Shown: positions 1 to 9,495 of the stretch, in pieces
Position numbering within the stretch: position 1 is the stretch's first letter
How the letters are laid out: every line of letters begins with the position of its first letter
NCBI GenBank assembly: GCA_964613215.1
Contig: CAZTHK010000001.1
Span: 1-64,000, forward strand
Direction: 5' to 3'
DNA length: 64,000 nucleotides
Source of the DNA: CAZTHK01 sp964613215
GTDB lineage: Bacteria > Krumholzibacteriota > Krumholzibacteriia > Krumholzibacteriales > CAZTHK01
The notes under the pieces: generated by a model
What the model saw: only the letters and a program-made list of their open reading frames with translations
Databases searched by the model: none
Told to the model about the DNA's origin: nothing
Position numbers and translations under genes: made by a program

Positions 1-678
1 TTGCGGGAGTTTGCCATCAAGGGCTATGTGCTGGACAAAAAGCGCATGGAAAACGGGACGTTCCTCGGTGAGGACTACTTTGAGCGCCTCCTGGAAGAAA
101 TCCGTGAGATCCGGCTCAGCGAGCGCCGGTTTTACCAGAAAATCACCGACATTTACGCCACCAGCGTCGATTACAATAAGGATGCGCCAACCACCAAGGC
201 TTTCTTTGCCAAGGTCCAGAACAAGCTGCATTTCGCTATCCACGGCAATACGGCAGCCGAACTGATCATGCAACGGGCGGACAGCACCAAAGCCAACATG
301 GGACTTACCTCATGGGAAAAGGCTCCTGGCGGCAAGATCGTGAAACCCGATGTATTCGTCGCCAAAAACTATCTGTCCAAGGATGAGTTGGCATCACTTG
401 GACGTATCGTCAACGCCTATCTGGATATGGCCGAGGAGCGCGCAAAGCGGAAAATCCCCATGACCATGGAGGACTGGGCCAGGCGGTTGGATATGTTTCT
501 GGAATTTGACGACCGTGAGATTCTGCAGGACAGCGGCAAGGTGACTGCCAAGCTGGCTAAGACCCATGCCGGGGATGAATTTGAAAAGTACCGCATTGTG
601 CAGGACCGCCTTTTCGAGAGCGATTTTGACCGGGTGATCAAGCAGCTGGGACAAGGCGAAGAAAAGAAGGAGGTGTAA
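1..678 (+). CDS. RhuM family protein, 5'-truncated by window edge
   Basis: This is the C-terminal 225 residues of a RhuM-type protein. The reading frame is open at base 1 and the first visible residues (REFAIKGYVLDKKRM) correspond to the middle of the family. Full RhuM proteins are about 330-340 residues, so roughly the first 110-120, including the N-terminal DNA-binding-like part, lie outside the window. Hallmarks seen are RRFYQKITDIYATSVDY and the helical KVQNKLHFAIHG segment. RhuM is found on pathogenicity and restriction-type islands and its biochemical role is unknown. The next gene (Fic) starts 3 bp after the stop, and its Shine-Dalgarno (aaggaggt) lies inside this reading frame, so the two are co-transcribed. 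Arginine codons are almost all CGN, unlike later genes, which suggests recent acquisition. Confidence 0.85.
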   Translation: MREFAIKGYVLDKKRMENGTFLGEDYFERLLEEIREIRLSERRFYQKITDIYATSVDYNKDAPTTKAFFAKVQNKLHFAIHGNTAAELIMQRADSTKANMGLTSWEKAPGGKIVKPDVFVAKNYLSKDELASLGRIVNAYLDMAEERAKRKIPMTMEDWARRLDMFLEFDDREILQDSGKVTAKLAKTHAGDEFEKYRIVQDRLFESDFDRVIKQLGQGEEKKEV

Positions 679-681
679 TGC

Positions 682-1722
<1,041 letters not shown>

Positions 1723-1726
1723 AATT

Positions 1727-1777
1727 GCGACATATCACGTCAGAGTATCGCGACAAATTGCGACACGGATCGCGACA
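1727..1777 (+). repeat. Four GCGACA direct repeats after the fic stop codon
   Basis: GCGACA occurs at 1727-1732, 1750-1755, 1760-1765 and 1772-1777, beginning 4 bp after the Fic stop. Copies are alternately preceded by TT and TC. The last three are spaced 10 and 12 bp, close to one helical turn, as in arrays bound by a DNA-binding protein. Whether the winged helix of the adjacent Fic protein binds them is inference. Confidence 0.45.
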
Positions 1778-1815
1778 TGGCAGCTTCCAGACACGGGTCT
1801 GCAGGACATTACATT

Positions 1816-1847
1816 TGGTCTTCCAGCGGGAGTCGAACCCACGTCCG
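1816..1847 (-). other. tmRNA/tRNA 3'-end-like remnant (possible integration scar)
   Basis: Read on the minus strand, this stretch has the bases CGGACG, then a T-arm (gtggg, loop ttcgact, cccgc), then an acceptor-like tail ending in CCA. CGGACG followed by GGGTTC is typical of the 3' end of ssrA (tmRNA). No acceptor 5' strand, D-arm, tag reading frame or tmRNA 5' sequence is present upstream on the same strand, and the tail is one base short of a normal acceptor plus CCA. It is therefore only a 3' fragment, of the kind left by elements that integrate into tRNA or ssrA genes. Its orientation would put an element on the higher-coordinate side, which does not match the position of rhuM-fic. Confidence 0.4.
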
Positions 1848-2026
1848 TTCTCTGTTTCGGGAAAATGTGGAGAAAACGATTTCCCGCAAGGGGGCGCGGA
1901 GAATGGCGTCTTGAGGTATCGTAAAGCTTTGTAATCAAGAGATTTTTGATGTGTCAGCGCGTATGAGACGGATTTGCCGGAAGGCGGCGTGCCCTCCACC
2001 ATTGTATTTTATCAGAGGTAAACACT

Positions 2027-2061
2027 CCCGGTTTCGATATATTGGAACCGGGTTTTATTTT
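2027..2061 (+). terminator. Rho-independent terminator
   Basis: A 9-bp stem CCCGGTTTC / GGAACCGGG (one T-G wobble) with an 8-nt loop is followed by TTTTATTTT on the plus strand. It probably ends transcription from the rhuM-fic operon before the convergent decayed gene at 2116-2609. Confidence 0.7.
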
Positions 2062-2115
2062 AGGTAATATCAATTACTGCTTTTGCTTTCTCAGACAATC
2101 TTCCCGCTTTCCGCG

Positions 2116-2609
2116 TTACTTTGTATATTCCAGAGCTTCCATCTTCGATCTGGCCATATACTTCTCAGGGGACTGCATATCCCATCCCCTCAAATCACTG
2201 TATTCAGCTACCTTTTGATTCTCTTTGCCTTTTTCAAAAAAGTAAACATTGCAAGCCTCAAGAAATTTATATAATTCATACTCCTGCTCTCAGGGATACA
2301 TTTCTGCAATTTTCGTTAACATTGATTTATCTCTACCCTTTGTATAATCCAATACTTTAAACGAAATCACCTCAAATGGATTTTTTAGCTGGCAGAGATT
2401 AGAATCTATCTTGCCCATCCCATGATCTGCGTATCCCGATGCTATCTCGTTGCCGAAATAAGCGAATTCTTTCAGGCCTTTACTTGCAGCTTCTATTGCT
2501 TCCTGAGGCACCCAGGGGGAATTTCACTATCCCGGGCACCTGTGACAGTTGCGGCTGGAAGCATAAAGACAATAAACAGTACGCCGGATAATATTCTCTT
2601 TATAACCAT
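2116..2609 (-). pseudogene. Decayed gene for a small secreted protein (frameshift plus in-frame TGA)
   Basis: From ATG 2607-2609, behind an AGGACAGG ribosome site, the minus strand encodes a clear signal peptide (MVIKRILSGVLFIVFMLPAA). The frame then breaks at a run of five C (G on the plus strand, 2515-2519). One more C would join it to the next open frame (WVPQEAIEAASKGLKEF). That frame stops at a TGA (2290-2292) and continues in the same frame with protein-like sequence (EQEYELYKFLEACNVYFFE) to a TAA at 2116-2118. The intact protein would be about 163 residues. I do not recognise the family. Two independent lesions argue for a pseudogene over a single read error. Confidence 0.6.
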
Positions 2610-2787
2610 GCCCCTGTCCTTTCCTTTTTTGATTATATAAGTTAAGCCTGTAGCCACACACTTGTAATATAACTGTTTCCGGGGAGTAGTTTGTACAAAA
2701 TTATTATTTTAGAATAACAGGATTACCTGAAATAATAAAAATAGCTAATTTTATGGTATACAAATTAAAATTTAATGCTTTTAGTAT

Positions 2788-2805
2788 TTTAGCAAAAATG
2801 CTAAA
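2788..2805 (+). promoter_or_regulatory. Perfect inverted repeat upstream of second fic gene
   Basis: TTTAGCA-AAAA-TGCTAAA is a perfect 7-bp inverted repeat 44 bp upstream of the GTG start of the Fic gene at 2850, in a very AT-rich stretch. Size and place fit a dimeric operator. The downstream protein carries its own winged helix, so autoregulation is plausible but inferred. Confidence 0.5.
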
Positions 2806-2849
2806 GTTAAAATAGCGTTGGTATATATATTTCAGCAGAGGTTTTTCTG

Positions 2850-4058
2850 GTGAAACGTAAGTTTCAGGGGCAGTATGTAATCATCCCGGATGGAGGGAGG
2901 GATGCTCAGGCATTTGTGCCCTCTCCCCTTCCGCCCGACCCCCCGGTGGATTGGACTCCCAGGCTTAGGGGGAAGTTCAACCAGGCGCTGCTTTCCCTGG
3001 GGCGGCTGGACGGGATAATATCCCTTCTGCCCGATTTCTCGCACTTCTACAATAATTATATAGGCAAGGAGGCGGTTATCTCCTCCATGATAGACGGTCT
3101 GGATTCATCCCTTGCCGATCTCTTCCTTTTTGAGATAAACAGGGAAACAGAGTCGCCGCCGGATGTCATCCGGGAGGTAAGGAATTACGGAGAGGCACTC
3201 TATTACGGCCGGAAGCAGCAGGCGGAGGGATCAACAATATCCCTCGGTCTTATCAGGGAGGTTCAAGGAATTCTCCTCTCCGGGGATGAAGGGGCTGACC
3301 CTACCCCCGGTGAGTTTCGCAGAACCCGGACCTGGATAGGGGATGCAGGTCCTGCCGGTGCTGTCTATGTGCCTCCTCCTGCAGAACACGTGGCCGAATG
3401 TATGGGAAAACTAGAGCTTTTTATCAACGACCAGCCTGTCCCCACCACGGGATTGCTGAAAGCGGCCTTCACCCATGCCCAGTTCGAGATGATTCACCCC
3501 TTCAACCATGGTAATGGCAGGATAGGCCGCCTGTTGATATACCTGATTCTGTTACGCCATGGACTCATAAGTAAGCCTGCTTTCTGCCCCAGCCTCTATT
3601 TCAAGACTCACCGCAGCGAGTATTTTAACCTGCTCCATCAGATACATTCCAGCGGAGACTGGGAAGGCTGGCTTGGTTTCTTCGCTGAAAGCCTGAGGGG
3701 GGCGGCTGAGCAGGCGGCCAAAACCGCAACCGGTATGGTAAAACTTATCGGCGAAGACAGGGAGACTATCAGTGAAATGGGGCGTGCGGCCTCTTCCACC
3801 CTGAAGGTACACCGGTCCCTGATGAAACAGCCCATAACCACTTCCGGCCGGCTGGTGAAGGAAACCGGCCTGAGTCCCGCAACTGTTAACAAGTCTCTGA
3901 GTAATCTGGAAAAACGGGGAATAGTACAGCAGTTGACCGATGGGAGGCGCAACCGCATATTCAGCTACACCGGATATATTGAGATTATGAGCAGGGAACC
4001 CGGAATGCAGGAGATGCCTGATTTAACCGGCAATAGACAGAGCGGTCAGCAGTATTGA
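2850..4058 (+). CDS. Fic domain protein with altered inhibitory and metal-ligand residues
   Basis: A 402-residue Fic protein of the Fic_N-Fic-HTH architecture. The N-terminal domain spans about residues 30-110, the Fic core about 110-290, and a winged helix about 325-385 (LVKETGLSPATVNKSLSNLE). It starts at GTG 2850 with cagagg upstream. The catalytic motif reads HPFNHGNGRIGR (216-227). His216, the GNG loop and Arg224 are kept, but the acidic residue that normally binds Mg (D/E) is H220. The inhibitory motif reads SSMIDG (78-83), with Asp82 where Glu is expected. Codon use resembles the chromosome, unlike the first Fic gene. It may still transfer a nucleotide or phosphate moiety or may be altered in activity; the sequence cannot decide. 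Confidence 0.88.
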   Translation: MKRKFQGQYVIIPDGGRDAQAFVPSPLPPDPPVDWTPRLRGKFNQALLSLGRLDGIISLLPDFSHFYNNYIGKEAVISSMIDGLDSSLADLFLFEINRETESPPDVIREVRNYGEALYYGRKQQAEGSTISLGLIREVQGILLSGDEGADPTPGEFRRTRTWIGDAGPAGAVYVPPPAEHVAECMGKLELFINDQPVPTTGLLKAAFTHAQFEMIHPFNHGNGRIGRLLIYLILLRHGLISKPAFCPSLYFKTHRSEYFNLLHQIHSSGDWEGWLGFFAESLRGAAEQAAKTATGMVKLIGEDRETISEMGRAASSTLKVHRSLMKQPITTSGRLVKETGLSPATVNKSLSNLEKRGIVQQLTDGRRNRIFSYTGYIEIMSREPGMQEMPDLTGNRQSGQQY

Positions 4059-4258
4059 TCTATTCAGATCTTCTGCTGTCATGGCAGACGGGTATAATAA
4101 TAAGTATCAGGTTTGCCGTTAAGCCAGGGGTGTGATGAGAGACTGGCCGGGAGTGAATTTAGCTGGTATGGCATTGATAAAACTAATGCCGGTTACTTAT
4201 CATTGGTTGTGCATTATTATGGGAGGCCTAGAGGGATGTAAAAAGCCCTGTTCAACTT

Positions 4259-5602
4259 ATGGTTAAGATTCGCCGGGAAAAGAATATATATCTTTTTATA
4301 TATTTATTGCTGGGGACAGCCTATCTGTGTTGTTCCTTCCTTCTCCCCTCCATCTATAAAGAAGGAGAGTTATTCCGGAAATTTTTCTTTGGGTTTTCAC
4401 AGCTGGGGATTCTGGGATTCTTTCCGGCAGCGGCGGCGGTCATTCTGCCGCTTATAGTTCTGCTGGTTTATAGAAACTTTTACCTGAAATTTCCAGGGGC
4501 ATGGGATAAGACTCCGGGGATACTGCCGCAGGGCAGAATTTTCGCAGCCGTACTGTCCCTGATGGCGATTGCGGTTTTCTTTCTTATGAGGAACGAATTC
4601 GTTAACTATGACGGGCTGGCCTTTGCCCGTAAGTTTGCCCGCGATATCCCGGTTAAGGGAGCGCATGTAACCCACGATGAAATGTGGGAGCTGTATCTGC
4701 ATTCAAGGGCATGGTACTATACCAATCTGTTCTGGGGATGGAGCGTTAAATTGACCTACCAGGTGATTTCCGCGATAGCAGGAGGGGTTTTTGTTTATCT
4801 GCTGCTGCGCTTCTGCAGGGGGCTTATGGGCAGGAATTACATTCTGGGCTTTGCGGTGATAGCAGCAGGAGGATACATGCAGTTATTCTTCGGAGATGTG
4901 GAAAATTATACCCTTACCGCCACTCTGGTTATGGGTTATTTTCTGGCTTCCCGGCTCTATCTGGAGGAAGAAATGCCCCTTTATGTTCCCTCCATGCTGC
5001 TGGCAATCGGTATCACCTTCCATCTGCTGTGCGGTTTTCTGATACCTTCAATGCTATATCTGTATCTGATTGCCCGGAGGCGGAGGGAAGGGACTTCGCT
5101 GGGTGTAGCCATGGTTGTATTCGTCGCCATTACAGGATTGACCCTTCTGTTTTTTGACCACTGCTGCCTTCCTATCAGCGATTTGTGGCAGAAGAGCCAC
5201 GCTTCCGGACACGGGGGACGTTACGGCAGCGTGATTGCCAGGCCCTCCTGGAGCTACCTCAAAGGGCGGGTGAATCTGCTGTTTCTGCTGGTTCCGGGGT
5301 GGACCCTGATAATTCCCCTGGCTGTGAAGAAGCGTATCCCCCTTGACCGGCTGAACATCCACCTGCTGCTTTCATCCCTTAGCATGCTATTCTTCGTAAT
5401 GATCTGGAGGGCCACCCTGGGAATCTACGGTGACTGGAACCTTTTTGCAGTTGCTGCTGTCCCGGTATCTCTTCTGGTGGGCAGGAATCTTTTGAACCTT
5501 GTCGAACAGAAGAACAGCTTTGTGATGCTGATGCCGGTGTGGCTGTTTATCCTTCACGCATACTGCTGGATAGTATCGAATCATTATTATAATCAGGGGT
5601 AG
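4259..5602 (+). CDS. Polytopic membrane protein, possible GT-C type glycosyltransferase
   Basis: 447 residues with about ten hydrophobic segments spread over the whole length. No family is recognised with certainty. The general build (membrane bundle, a loop with EMWELYLHSRAWYY, and GDVENYTLTATLV in the middle) resembles GT-C lipid-linked-sugar transferases, but the usual acidic catalytic pair in the first outer loop is not obvious. The start ATG at 4259 lacks a good Shine-Dalgarno. The end overlaps the convergent gene by 10 bp (5593-5602). Its neighbours are two more large membrane proteins, which suggests a role in envelope or surface glycan assembly. Confidence 0.6.
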   Translation: MVKIRREKNIYLFIYLLLGTAYLCCSFLLPSIYKEGELFRKFFFGFSQLGILGFFPAAAAVILPLIVLLVYRNFYLKFPGAWDKTPGILPQGRIFAAVLSLMAIAVFFLMRNEFVNYDGLAFARKFARDIPVKGAHVTHDEMWELYLHSRAWYYTNLFWGWSVKLTYQVISAIAGGVFVYLLLRFCRGLMGRNYILGFAVIAAGGYMQLFFGDVENYTLTATLVMGYFLASRLYLEEEMPLYVPSMLLAIGITFHLLCGFLIPSMLYLYLIARRRREGTSLGVAMVVFVAITGLTLLFFDHCCLPISDLWQKSHASGHGGRYGSVIARPSWSYLKGRVNLLFLLVPGWTLIIPLAVKKRIPLDRLNIHLLLSSLSMLFFVMIWRATLGIYGDWNLFAVAAVPVSLLVGRNLLNLVEQKNSFVMLMPVWLFILHAYCWIVSNHYYNQG

Positions 5603-7290
5603 GACGGTCCGCTGTAGTATTCTGAGCCTAAACTGCTGGATATCAAACCGGGCCGGTAGATTATCCAGCCTGTAGGACCGCTGGGCGAATTACAGTTTAT
5701 CCTGGCGCAGGCCTCATCTATCTCCCGGGGGGAGAGATCGAGGAATATTTCGAGTGTTCTGGAATGATCGATTATCAGGTCCAGGCCCTCCTGCTGGATA
5801 TATCCGGAAAGCCTTTTTTCCTTCAGAGCCTTAAGAGCTTCCGGGTTTACCTTACCATCCAGGTTGATGATCCTGCGGTCGGAGAAGTATCCGATGGTAC
5901 CACTGTGAAGGACACCGATGGTTTCATCCTCGGCGGTATTCTCCTCTATCCAGGCCGCTATATCATAGAAGGGGCATACCGGTCTGGAACGGAAGGACTG
6001 TGAATAGGAGAAATACAGGAAGAGGCCGGTGTAAACGGCAGCGGCTGATAAAGCAACCCGCCGTATCAGGATAGAACGCCGCCGGTACCATTCAAATATG
6101 TCCTGGAGGAGGAAAGCAAGGATTATGGATGCAATAAGGTAAACGGGAAAATAGTAACGAAGGTAGAAGAAGGAACCGAATATGTAGAAGGAGTAGGATG
6201 CCAGAATAAGTCCTGAAAATAAAAGAAGAAAACCGACTTCCAGGCGCCTGGAACGATCCCTGTCCTTCCTCCACCTGAAGAACTGGAATCCGGTTAAGCC
6301 CAGAAAAACAAAACCGGCAAAATTTCCAATTAGGTTCAGCGCATCCCGTTGATTAAGAATAGTGCCAACCCTGTCAATGGAACGGAAGATAACATGTACC
6401 GGAGGAATGACTTTCATGGTGGATAGCGAATGAACCAGATGTTTCCAGATGAACTGCAGGTCCGGGCCGGAAGAAGCCAGACCGGACGGGCTCATATCTA
6501 AGTACGATGCATAGGCCAGTGACAGAAAACGGGTAGCAGTTCCGCTGTCCTGAAGTATGGTTCCACTTTCCACGATATTTACCAGCATCCATGGACCGTA
6601 GAGAATCAATATGCCGGCGGGCAGCAGAAAAACAGGGACAGCCCTTCTGATGTGAGCTTTTTCCCTTCGCAGTAGCAGGAGATAATCCAGAGTTACCGCC
6701 AGGGCAAGGAGTATGCCGTCCAGCCTGGAGAGTACGGCAGCCCCCATTATCAGTCCCAGTGCCAGGAACCGGCTGGCAGGAGGAGAGGAAACCGAACGCA
6801 CCCTTTCCAGGTAATATACTGCCGTCAGGGCAATAACCATGGAGGCGAAGGCAGTTTCCAGCCCGTTGGCGCTCTGTTTTATTACCACCGGAGAAAGCGA
6901 CCAGATCAAAGCGGCGGATATGGAAGCTGCAAAACCCACATATCTCCTGGATATCCGGTAGACCAGATATGTGGTCAAACCCGTGCACAGAGCCAGGAAG
7001 GTCAGGGCAATGTATATGGGCAGAATTAAATTGCTGCCGGCCAGGAAGAACACCGGTACCAGCAGAAAGACATAAAGGGGCTGGAATCCGGTGGTGGTAT
7101 GAATACCGTCAAAGGTCATACCATTACCATGGGCGATATTCTTTGCTATTTCGAAAGCGTAAAAACTATCGTCGTAGATGAAACCGTTTCTTGCCAGAAT
7201 CCCGATATCCTGATGGACTACAGCTATATGTAATCCCAGTGACATCAGAATAACCAGGATGATCAATCCGACCCTTGATTTACTTTCCAT
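5593..7290 (-). CDS. GT-C (ArnT/PMT-like) membrane glycosyltransferase
   Basis: 565 residues: an N-terminal membrane helix (about 7-25), then an outer loop with the adjacent acids D40-D41 (GFIYDDSFYAFEIAKNIAHG). This is followed by a conserved TTGFQPLY segment and roughly ten further membrane helices, ending in a soluble domain of about 120 residues. This matches dolichyl/undecaprenyl-phosphate-sugar transferases of the GT39/GT83 type, where the first-loop acid acts as base. The C-terminal soluble part (IAAWIEENTAEDETIGVLHSG) is typical of these long bacterial members. The acceptor is unknown. It overlaps the preceding convergent gene at its 3' end. Confidence 0.75.
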   Translation of the reverse strand: MESKSRVGLIILVILMSLGLHIAVVHQDIGILARNGFIYDDSFYAFEIAKNIAHGNGMTFDGIHTTTGFQPLYVFLLVPVFFLAGSNLILPIYIALTFLALCTGLTTYLVYRISRRYVGFAASISAALIWSLSPVVIKQSANGLETAFASMVIALTAVYYLERVRSVSSPPASRFLALGLIMGAAVLSRLDGILLALAVTLDYLLLLRREKAHIRRAVPVFLLPAGILILYGPWMLVNIVESGTILQDSGTATRFLSLAYASYLDMSPSGLASSGPDLQFIWKHLVHSLSTMKVIPPVHVIFRSIDRVGTILNQRDALNLIGNFAGFVFLGLTGFQFFRWRKDRDRSRRLEVGFLLLFSGLILASYSFYIFGSFFYLRYYFPVYLIASIILAFLLQDIFEWYRRRSILIRRVALSAAAVYTGLFLYFSYSQSFRSRPVCPFYDIAAWIEENTAEDETIGVLHSGTIGYFSDRRIINLDGKVNPEALKALKEKRLSGYIQQEGLDLIIDHSRTLEIFLDLSPREIDEACARINCNSPSGPTGWIIYRPGLISSSLGSEYYSGPSYP

Positions 7291-7467
7291 GTTAAGAATT
7301 TAATAGCAGTTATACTATTCTGTTTCCTCCGTTTTTCAGATAATGCTCGCAGCAGCTAAAGAGTATACACCAAATATGATAAAAATGCAACCCTGCTGAC
7401 TGCCGGGTGATTGCCGGGTCAGCTGTTCGTGGATGAACCGGCTGCATGATTTGCCCCTCTGAATGTA

Positions 7468-9495
7468 TCAGGGCGCCCTGATCTCGATTTCTCCCTGATC
7501 CTCCGGTTCCAGCAGGATGAAGGGGATGGGGTCGTCCATGCATTTGTGCGGTTTGATCTGTGCCGGTGGTTTTACCCTGAGGGCGGGGTCCCAGTGGTAT
7601 GGAAGTAATATTCTCCGGGGAATATCTCCCGGTGACCGGATGGATACACGGATGTAATCATAGCCGGAGCGGGTGGTGATGTCACGGTGGCGGGGGAATG
7701 TTTCCCACAGGGCAAATTCTCCGTTGGACCAGAGGAACTTAAGACCGGGAAACTGCTGAAAATATTTGTGACTTTCCTTCGAGGCGGTAAGTATCCACCG
7801 GACGTGGTAAAGCTTCAGGTAACGGTTCATGGTCGGAAAATCAATCCCGGCGAGGGGAGATCCCATGGTATTGCGGGTATGAAAGTTGGTGAAGCTGTGC
7901 CTTATGAATACATGGGGATAGGGTCCGCCGATCTGCTCCACTCCGGTATAGAGGGGTATGAGAGATGCCAGGTAGCAGTGCCCGTACTTTACGGGCAATC
8001 CGTCCTGGAACATCAGCCTGCCGGAGGGATCGGTATGCTTTACCAGGGTTTGCACCATCTCCCTGACTTCAGGGGTATGTTCTGTAGAGAGGGTGTGGCG
8101 ATAGAACTTGCGGGCGCTGATCAGCGCAGCTGTAAGAGCTATGATCAGAGGCAAGATGAATACTGCCAGCTTCAGCTGTCTTTCCATTCTCCAGGCTGAT
8201 AGAAAATTTGCTGATTTTTCGATAATTGTTTTCACACCCGGCCCGGAAAGGGGAATGGCAAAAATCAGGGCCGGCACCACAAACCTGCCCGGTTCCATCT
8301 GATCGATCAGGGGAATATAGACCCCGTAAGCCGCTGCCAGAAAAAGGAACCCTGCCCCTGCAGCAGCGGGCAGGGCCGTGCGGAAGCGTTTTTCCCTGAT
8401 CAACCGGGCCAGTCCGGTTGCTGAAAGTATCAGGATAAGCAGGGTGGGAAGATTTCCCGGCCTGATCAGCAGCCGGAATAACTGGATTAATCCCCCTATC
8501 TGGAAGAAACTCTCGGAGGCGGTTTTGATATTCAGATATCCGAGCAGGGGAACCAGCCAGATAGCATTCACAGCTATTACCAGCAGGCACCAAACCAGGA
8601 GTTCGGCTGCAAGCCGCACCGGCGGTTTGCCCTCTTCGGAGAGGATGACTCTCCTCTCTGCCAGCAGGGTGGTGATGAAGGGTACCGGTAGCAGCACCAC
8701 TGCGGAAGGATGAAGAAAGAAGGTCAGCGGTCCCAGCAGAAAGAATCTTCTGACCTGCTCTCCTCTGGCAAAAGAACGAAAAAGACCTGCTATATAGAGG
8801 GATAGATGGCAAACAGTCAGGTAGGCAAACATCCCGGCGTAGCGGAAGGCTCCCAGGTAGGGCCTGCCCCAGTGCCACATAACCAGGAAGAGCAGAAGGG
8901 AGTAGACCGCTTCATCCTCTCTGAATCCCAGCCTCCTGCATCCGGCATAGATGGTAAATACCATCAGCAGATGCCCCAGCAGGATGAATATTTTGTATGC
9001 CCTGGCCGTATTCATGAACTGAAGTGCTGCACACCACAGTTCCACCCCCTTGCTGTCTATATCGAATATGGCGCCTCCGGGATAACCTGCCATGAAATAG
9101 GGATCGTATGCATTGAGCCGGAATGATTCCGGGAATACCCGGACCGCCCTCTCCACCTGATAGAAGTGCACCGCATGATCCAGGGTGATGACAGGACGGG
9201 AGTTGATCAGATCTTCCGGGGGAAAGAAAAAGAGAGTCCCCGCCAGATGAACGGCAAAGATTACCATTATTACCTTTTTTATATTTCCCCCGGGGAAATT
9301 TCTGCTGCCTGCCAGGCGGAGCAGGGGAGTAACAGCGAGCAGTACTGCTCCGGCGAGAAGTATCACCACCGGAACCTTCATCCCTTCGATACCGAAACCC
9401 CGCAGGGAAGCTGCCACAGCCATCAGAAGGGCAACAGCAAGCAGAAGGTAATCCCCCCGGCGGAGGGCTTTTCTCTTTTCCCATTGGATCTTCAC
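7468..9495 (-). CDS. Large polytopic membrane protein, GT-C-like
   Basis: About 675 residues with a membrane-embedded N-terminal two thirds and a soluble C-terminal third. I chose GTG 9493-9495, which has agagga 8 nt upstream. A TTG at 9577-9579 would add 28 residues that look non-conserved. Visible features are the outer-loop stretch RPVITLDHAVHFYQVERA, with an acidic residue in the place used by GT-C enzymes, and NAYDPYFMAGYPGG, a pattern common in uncharacterised membrane proteins of FCB bacteria. No specific substrate can be inferred. It is transcribed in the same direction as the 5593-7290 gene, 177 bp apart. Confidence 0.65.
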   Translation of the reverse strand: MKIQWEKRKALRRGDYLLLAVALLMAVAASLRGFGIEGMKVPVVILLAGAVLLAVTPLLRLAGSRNFPGGNIKKVIMVIFAVHLAGTLFFFPPEDLINSRPVITLDHAVHFYQVERAVRVFPESFRLNAYDPYFMAGYPGGAIFDIDSKGVELWCAALQFMNTARAYKIFILLGHLLMVFTIYAGCRRLGFREDEAVYSLLLFLVMWHWGRPYLGAFRYAGMFAYLTVCHLSLYIAGLFRSFARGEQVRRFFLLGPLTFFLHPSAVVLLPVPFITTLLAERRVILSEEGKPPVRLAAELLVWCLLVIAVNAIWLVPLLGYLNIKTASESFFQIGGLIQLFRLLIRPGNLPTLLILILSATGLARLIREKRFRTALPAAAGAGFLFLAAAYGVYIPLIDQMEPGRFVVPALIFAIPLSGPGVKTIIEKSANFLSAWRMERQLKLAVFILPLIIALTAALISARKFYRHTLSTEHTPEVREMVQTLVKHTDPSGRLMFQDGLPVKYGHCYLASLIPLYTGVEQIGGPYPHVFIRHSFTNFHTRNTMGSPLAGIDFPTMNRYLKLYHVRWILTASKESHKYFQQFPGLKFLWSNGEFALWETFPRHRDITTRSGYDYIRVSIRSPGDIPRRILLPYHWDPALRVKPPAQIKPHKCMDDPIPFILLEPEDQGEIEIRAP

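Noticed and set aside
2290..2292. In-frame TGA as a possible selenocysteine or recoded codon
   Set aside because: The same gene has a frameshift upstream, there is no SECIS-like hairpin seen after the TGA, and other genes end normally at TGA. Decay is simpler.
5593..5602. 10-bp overlap of two convergent genes as a possible assembly error
   Set aside because: Both frames run intact to normal stops, and tail-to-tail overlaps are common.
8069..8878. 269-codon alternative frame inside the large membrane protein gene
   Set aside because: The other frame gives continuous membrane helices; this one is Ser/Arg/Pro-rich with no pattern.
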